The position numbers were made by a program, and so were the translations under genes. Below the pieces are notes generated by a model that saw only the letters and a program-made list of their open reading frames with translations, made no database searches and was not told where the DNA came from. This document shows positions 6,318 through 9,197 of a stretch of DNA of 9,197 nucleotides, piece by piece. The stretch spans positions 1 through 9,197 of the forward strand of contig JABFRY010000015.1 of assembly GCA_013140955.1 (NCBI GenBank), written 5' to 3'. The number at the start of each line of letters is the position of its first letter. Position 1 is the stretch's first letter. The stretch is from Acidobacteriota bacterium (lineage in GTDB: Bacteria; Acidobacteriota; Vicinamibacteria; Vicinamibacterales; UBA2999).

Positions 6318-8501
6318 TCAGTCCACGCGGGGCTCAGTGTAGTGCTGGAGCAGCGCGCGTTGTGCGTCGAAAGGCTCCGCATCGCCGACGGGCCGGCTGT
6401 AGGTGCCATCGGGCCCCAGCACGCGCGCCCGCACGGTGTCGCGCAGGTACGCCTCGAGCGCCACTTCACGCAGGTGTGCGACGAGGCCGCGGTCGCGGAC
6501 CGGTGTGAGCACTTCGACCCGGCGATCGAGATTTCGCTCCATCAAATCGGCACTACCCAGGTAGAGCTCGGGTTCACCGCCGTTTTCGAACCAGTACAGG
6601 CGCGAGTGTTCGAGGAACCGCCCGACGATGGAACGCACGCGGATGGTCTCGCTCACGCCGGGGATGCCCGGGCGGAGACTGCAGATGCCGCGCACGATGA
6701 GGTCGATCTCGAGACCGGCCTGTGACGCCCGGTACAGCACCCGGATCATCTGGTCGTCGGTGACCGCGTTCACCTTCACGATCAGCCGGGCCGGCCGGCC
6801 CGCCCGCGCGTGCTCGGCCTCGCGCTCCACCAGCTCGGCCAGCCGCTGCCGCAGTTGCACCGGCGCCACCAGCAGCCGCCTGAACTCCTTCTGGTTGGAG
6901 TATCCCGTCAGGTAGTTGAACACTTCGGACACGTCGGAGACGATGTCCGCATCGGCCGTGAACAGGCCGAGGTCCGTGTACACACGGGCGGTGCCCGGGT
7001 TGTAGTTGCCGGTCGCCGTGTGCACGTAGCGCTGGATACCCCCGGCCTCTTTCCGTACCACGAGACACAGCTTGGCGTGCGTCTTGAGCTCGGCGAACCC
7101 GTACACGACGTGCACGCCGTGCGACTCGAGCCGACGGGCCCAGATGATGTTGTTGCGCTCGTCGAACCGGGCCTTCAGCTCCACGAGCACCGCCACCTGC
7201 TTGCCGGCCTCCGAGGCGTCGATCAGCAGATCGATCAGCGGGGAGTTCGCCCCGATCCGGTACAGCGTCATCTTGATGGCGATGACCTGTCGGTCCCGTA
7301 TTGCCGCGCGGAGGAACGCCTCCACCGCGTCGAACGACTGGAAAGGGTGGTGCACGAGCTGGTCGTGGTACTTGATCTGGTCGAAGATCACTTCCGGGTC
7401 GTCGTGCTCCGTCCAGATGCCCTTCGGCGTGAAGACGGGGTCCTTCAGCTCCGGCCGGTGCTGCTGCAGGAGCTGCATCCAGTCGCCGAAGCCGACGCGC
7501 TCCGCGCTGCGGAGCACCGTCTCCTCGCCGATCTCGAAGTTGTCCTTCAGGATGTCGAGAATCCGCGCGGGCATGTCGGAGGCGACCTGCAGCAGCGCAA
7601 GGGCGCCGCGCCGGAGCTCGCGCAGGCTCCGGTCGATGGACTCGAGCAGGTCGTCGGCTTCGTCCTGCTCGATTTCGAGGTCGGTATCCCGCACGACCCG
7701 GAACAGGTAGGCCCCTTTCACCTGGGTCTGCGGGAACAGGGCCTGGATGTTGTCCCGGACCACGTCCTCGAGAAACGCGAAGGTGGTCCCCTCGGAGCCC
7801 GCCACGTGGTCGGGCACGGGCACGAAGCGCGGGAGGATATCGGGTAGCTTGACCCGCGCGAACTTGGTACGGCCTTCATGCCGGACGACCACCGCGAAGT
7901 TCTTGCTCAGGTTCGAGATGAACGGGAACGGGTGTCCGGGATCGAAGGCGAGCGGGGTGAGCACCGGCAGGATGTCGGCCACGAAGGCCGCGCGCAGGTG
8001 CTGACGAACAGCGGGCGTCCAGTCGTCGCGATCGAGGAACCGGATGCCGGCGGCAACCAGCTGTCCCCGCAGCGCATGCCAGCAGTTGGCCTGTTCGGCC
8101 AGTATCCGCGCGGCGCGCTCCCGCATGGCCACGAGCTGCTGGCTGGTATTCAGGCCGTCCGGGGAAACCCGCTCGGTGCCATCCTCGAGCTGCTTGATCA
8201 TCGTCGAGACGCGCACCATGTAGAACTCGTCGAGATTCGTGCCGACGATGGCGAGGAACTTCACCCGCTCGAGCACCGGGTGGGACTCGTCCTGGGCCTG
8301 GGCGAGCACGCGCTCGTTGAAGGCCAGCCAGCTCAATTCCCGGTTGATGTACAGCGCCGGGTTGCGGAGCTCGGACGGGTCCGGCGGCCACGGGGCCGGC
8401 TCCGGCTGCGGCACGGGTGCGGGGCCCTTCCTGACCGGCTGGCCGCCGGCGCGCGCCGGTCGCCTGGGACGGGTGCGGGGAGGTACGTGAGGGGCGTCCA
8501 T
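6318..8501 (-). CDS. ppk1: Polyphosphate kinase 1
   Basis: A 727-residue PPK1, the enzyme that reversibly transfers the gamma phosphate of ATP onto a growing polyphosphate chain. The order is complete. The N domain starts at YINRELSWLAFNERVLAQA (51-69) and continues with FLAIVGTNLDEFYMVR. The middle is the head domain. The two phospholipase-D-like C domains carry KARFDERNN (443-451), ELKTHAKL with the autophosphorylated His H475 (H435 in the E. coli enzyme), HTATGNYNPGTARVYTD, RGICSLRPGIPG and FLEHSRLYWFENGG with the second essential His H632 (H592 in E. coli). Length matches the family apart from a Pro/Arg-rich N-terminal extension of about 45 residues. The ATG at 8501 has no good ribosome site. 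An in-frame GTG at 8414 (codon 30) has AGGAAGGG 10 nt upstream, so the true protein may start there. A YwiC-like gene follows after 35 nt. An extended -10 element lies about 36 nt upstream of the ATG. Confidence 0.97.
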   Translation of the reverse strand: MDAPHVPPRTRPRRPARAGGQPVRKGPAPVPQPEPAPWPPDPSELRNPALYINRELSWLAFNERVLAQAQDESHPVLERVKFLAIVGTNLDEFYMVRVSTMIKQLEDGTERVSPDGLNTSQQLVAMRERAARILAEQANCWHALRGQLVAAGIRFLDRDDWTPAVRQHLRAAFVADILPVLTPLAFDPGHPFPFISNLSKNFAVVVRHEGRTKFARVKLPDILPRFVPVPDHVAGSEGTTFAFLEDVVRDNIQALFPQTQVKGAYLFRVVRDTDLEIEQDEADDLLESIDRSLRELRRGALALLQVASDMPARILDILKDNFEIGEETVLRSAERVGFGDWMQLLQQHRPELKDPVFTPKGIWTEHDDPEVIFDQIKYHDQLVHHPFQSFDAVEAFLRAAIRDRQVIAIKMTLYRIGANSPLIDLLIDASEAGKQVAVLVELKARFDERNNIIWARRLESHGVHVVYGFAELKTHAKLCLVVRKEAGGIQRYVHTATGNYNPGTARVYTDLGLFTADADIVSDVSEVFNYLTGYSNQKEFRRLLVAPVQLRQRLAELVEREAEHARAGRPARLIVKVNAVTDDQMIRVLYRASQAGLEIDLIVRGICSLRPGIPGVSETIRVRSIVGRFLEHSRLYWFENGGEPELYLGSADLMERNLDRRVEVLTPVRDRGLVAHLREVALEAYLRDTVRARVLGPDGTYSRPVGDAEPFDAQRALLQHYTEPRVD

Positions 8502-8536
8502 GCGGAAGGAATGACGGGGCGAGTCGAAAGCGTCGC

Positions 8537-8545
8537 ATCATAACA
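8537..8545 (-). promoter_or_regulatory. Extended -10 promoter element of ppk1
   Basis: On the minus strand, TGTTATGAT contains TATGAT (5 of 6 matches to TATAAT) preceded by TG at the right spacing for an extended -10. No convincing -35 lies 16-18 bp upstream, as is common for this promoter class. Transcription would start near 8530, about 30 nt before the ATG at 8501. A leader that short is consistent with the ATG, while initiation at the GTG at 8414 would give a leader of about 115 nt. Confidence 0.45.
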
Positions 8546-8559
8546 GACGCGTGTAACAG
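8541..8559. repeat. Direct repeat TAACAG-N7-TAACAG at the ppk1 promoter
   Basis: TAACAG at 8541-8546 recurs at 8554-8559, a 13-bp period. Read toward ppk1 the units are CTGTTAC and CTGTTAT, one of which overlaps the extended -10. They resemble the CTGTCAT units of PhoB boxes, but those have an 11-bp period. The match is therefore only suggestive of phosphate control. The spacer contains the palindrome ACGCGT. Confidence 0.4.
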
Positions 8560-8590
8560 CCCACCGGTCCCCGCCGCGAGGCCCCCGGGA

Positions 8591-9197
8591 GTGCCGCGGC
8601 CACGCGCGAGGCCCATGTTCCTGCACGGCTGCAACTACCCCTGGTCCGCCGCGAACGGCGTCGTCTTCTACGGACTCGACTTCGGCCGCAACGTCTGGGG
8701 CACGCACGTCGGCGTGTCCACGCGGCGGCAGGGCGTCCTCCGCGACCTGGACGCGGTGGCCCGTCTCGGCTTCACTACGGCCCGCTGGTTCGTATTCGCC
8801 GACGGGCGGGCGGGTCTGGTGGCCGATGAGACCGGCGCGCCGCTCGGGCTCGACGACCGCGTGTGCCCGGACCTGGATGCGGCGCTCGAGGCCGCCTCCC
8901 TCGTTGGCGTGAAACTGCACCTCGTACTCTTCGACCATCGCTGGATGTTCGCCGGCATCCGTGCATCGGTGGCCGATCCGGTGGAAGGCTGCGTCATGGA
9001 GCACGTGCTCCCCGACGGGCGCGCTGCCTCCTTCGTGACGTCATCCGGTCAACGGGATCTCTTCGACCGGGTCGTGGCGCCCCTGATCACCCGGTACGGG
9101 CGGGGTGGCGCGCGGTCGGACCTGGGGAGTGCAATCCGCGCCTGGGAGCTGATGAACGAGCCGGATTTCGTCGTGGAGGGCTGGAGCGTCGCCCGGC
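8591..9197 (+). CDS. Glycoside hydrolase, clan GH-A (GH5/cellulase-like), partial, C-terminus outside window
   Basis: The plus frame stays open to the window edge and gives about 202 residues. Counted from ATG 8615 it reads MFLHGCNYPW, then DFGRNVWGTHVGVSTRR, DAVARLGFTTARWFVFADGR, VKLHLVLFDHRWMF and IRAWELMNEPD. This is the first half of a (beta/alpha)8 glycosidase: the N-terminal GCNYPW strand, an early Gly-x-x-x-x-Arg-Trp segment on strand 2, and the Asn-Glu-Pro motif at the end of strand 4, in which E182 would be the acid/base catalyst. The nucleophile Glu lies beyond the window. Such enzymes cleave beta-linked glucans, mannans or related chains; the substrate cannot be told. No signal peptide is visible, so it may be cytoplasmic. 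The in-frame GTG at 8591 is chosen because GAGG (8578-8581) lies 9 nt upstream; the ATG at 8615 has only a GAGG 3 nt away, too close. It is transcribed divergently from ppk1. Confidence 0.78.
   Translation, partial: MPRPRARPMFLHGCNYPWSAANGVVFYGLDFGRNVWGTHVGVSTRRQGVLRDLDAVARLGFTTARWFVFADGRAGLVADETGAPLGLDDRVCPDLDAALEAASLVGVKLHLVLFDHRWMFAGIRASVADPVEGCVMEHVLPDGRAASFVTSSGQRDLFDRVVAPLITRYGRGGARSDLGSAIRAWELMNEPDFVVEGWSVAR

Noticed and set aside
6810..7847. Long plus-strand frame antisense to ppk1
   Set aside because: It is a Leu/Val/His/Glu-rich shadow without recognisable domains, opposite a fully conserved enzyme.
8333..9004. A 223-residue minus-strand frame across the ppk1-glycosidase spacer
   Set aside because: It would cross the ppk1 promoter region and overlap both genes. 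Its translation shows no family pattern, while the plus strand encodes a recognisable glycosidase with an Asn-Glu-Pro motif.

Overview
This is a high-GC bacterial window, and most of its genes lie on the minus strand. The long Oar-type TonB-dependent receptor (N-terminal carboxypeptidase-regulatory-like domain, plug, barrel ending in Phe) together with the GC-rich codon usage suggests an Acidobacteriota bacterium, possibly of the Vicinamibacteria group. That placement is inferred from gene type and composition only; no marker gene is present.

Layout from left to right. (1) Positions 1-1787, minus strand: a MATE-family multidrug/cation antiporter followed by a TIM-barrel amidohydrolase that runs off the window. 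The two are translationally coupled by an ATGA overlap. (2) 1788-2076: a spacer holding a strong hairpin just past the receptor stop codon, a C-rich/G-poor transcript stretch and a 14-bp palindrome. It looks like a termination zone for the receptor followed by the leader of the MATE gene. (3) 2077-5007, minus strand: the 976-residue TonB-dependent receptor with a clear Shine-Dalgarno and signal peptide. (4) 5008-5275: a divergent control region with a plausible receptor promoter whose -35 lies inside a perfect 11+11 bp inverted repeat, which looks like an operator. (5) 5276-5512, plus strand: a small three-helix membrane protein. It overlaps tail to tail, by about 205 bp, the open frame of a YwiC-like membrane protein (5308-6282, minus). 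(6) 6318-8501, minus strand: polyphosphate kinase 1 (ppk1), 35 nt upstream of the ywiC-like gene and probably its operon partner. (7) 8502-8590: a second divergent control region with an extended -10 for ppk1 overlapped by a CTGTTA direct repeat. (8) From 8591 to the right edge, plus strand: the N-terminal part of a clan GH-A glycoside hydrolase (GH5-like) with its Asn-Glu-Pro acid/base motif.

The genes read as ordinary chromosomal functions: envelope uptake, efflux, polyphosphate storage and polysaccharide hydrolysis. I found no mobile element, RNA gene, CRISPR array or recognisable defence or biosynthetic system. The points most worth a second look are the operator-like palindrome on the receptor promoter, the convergent overlap of the two membrane-protein frames, the repeat at the ppk1 promoter, the uncertain ppk1 start, and a probable frameshift in the partial amidohydrolase.
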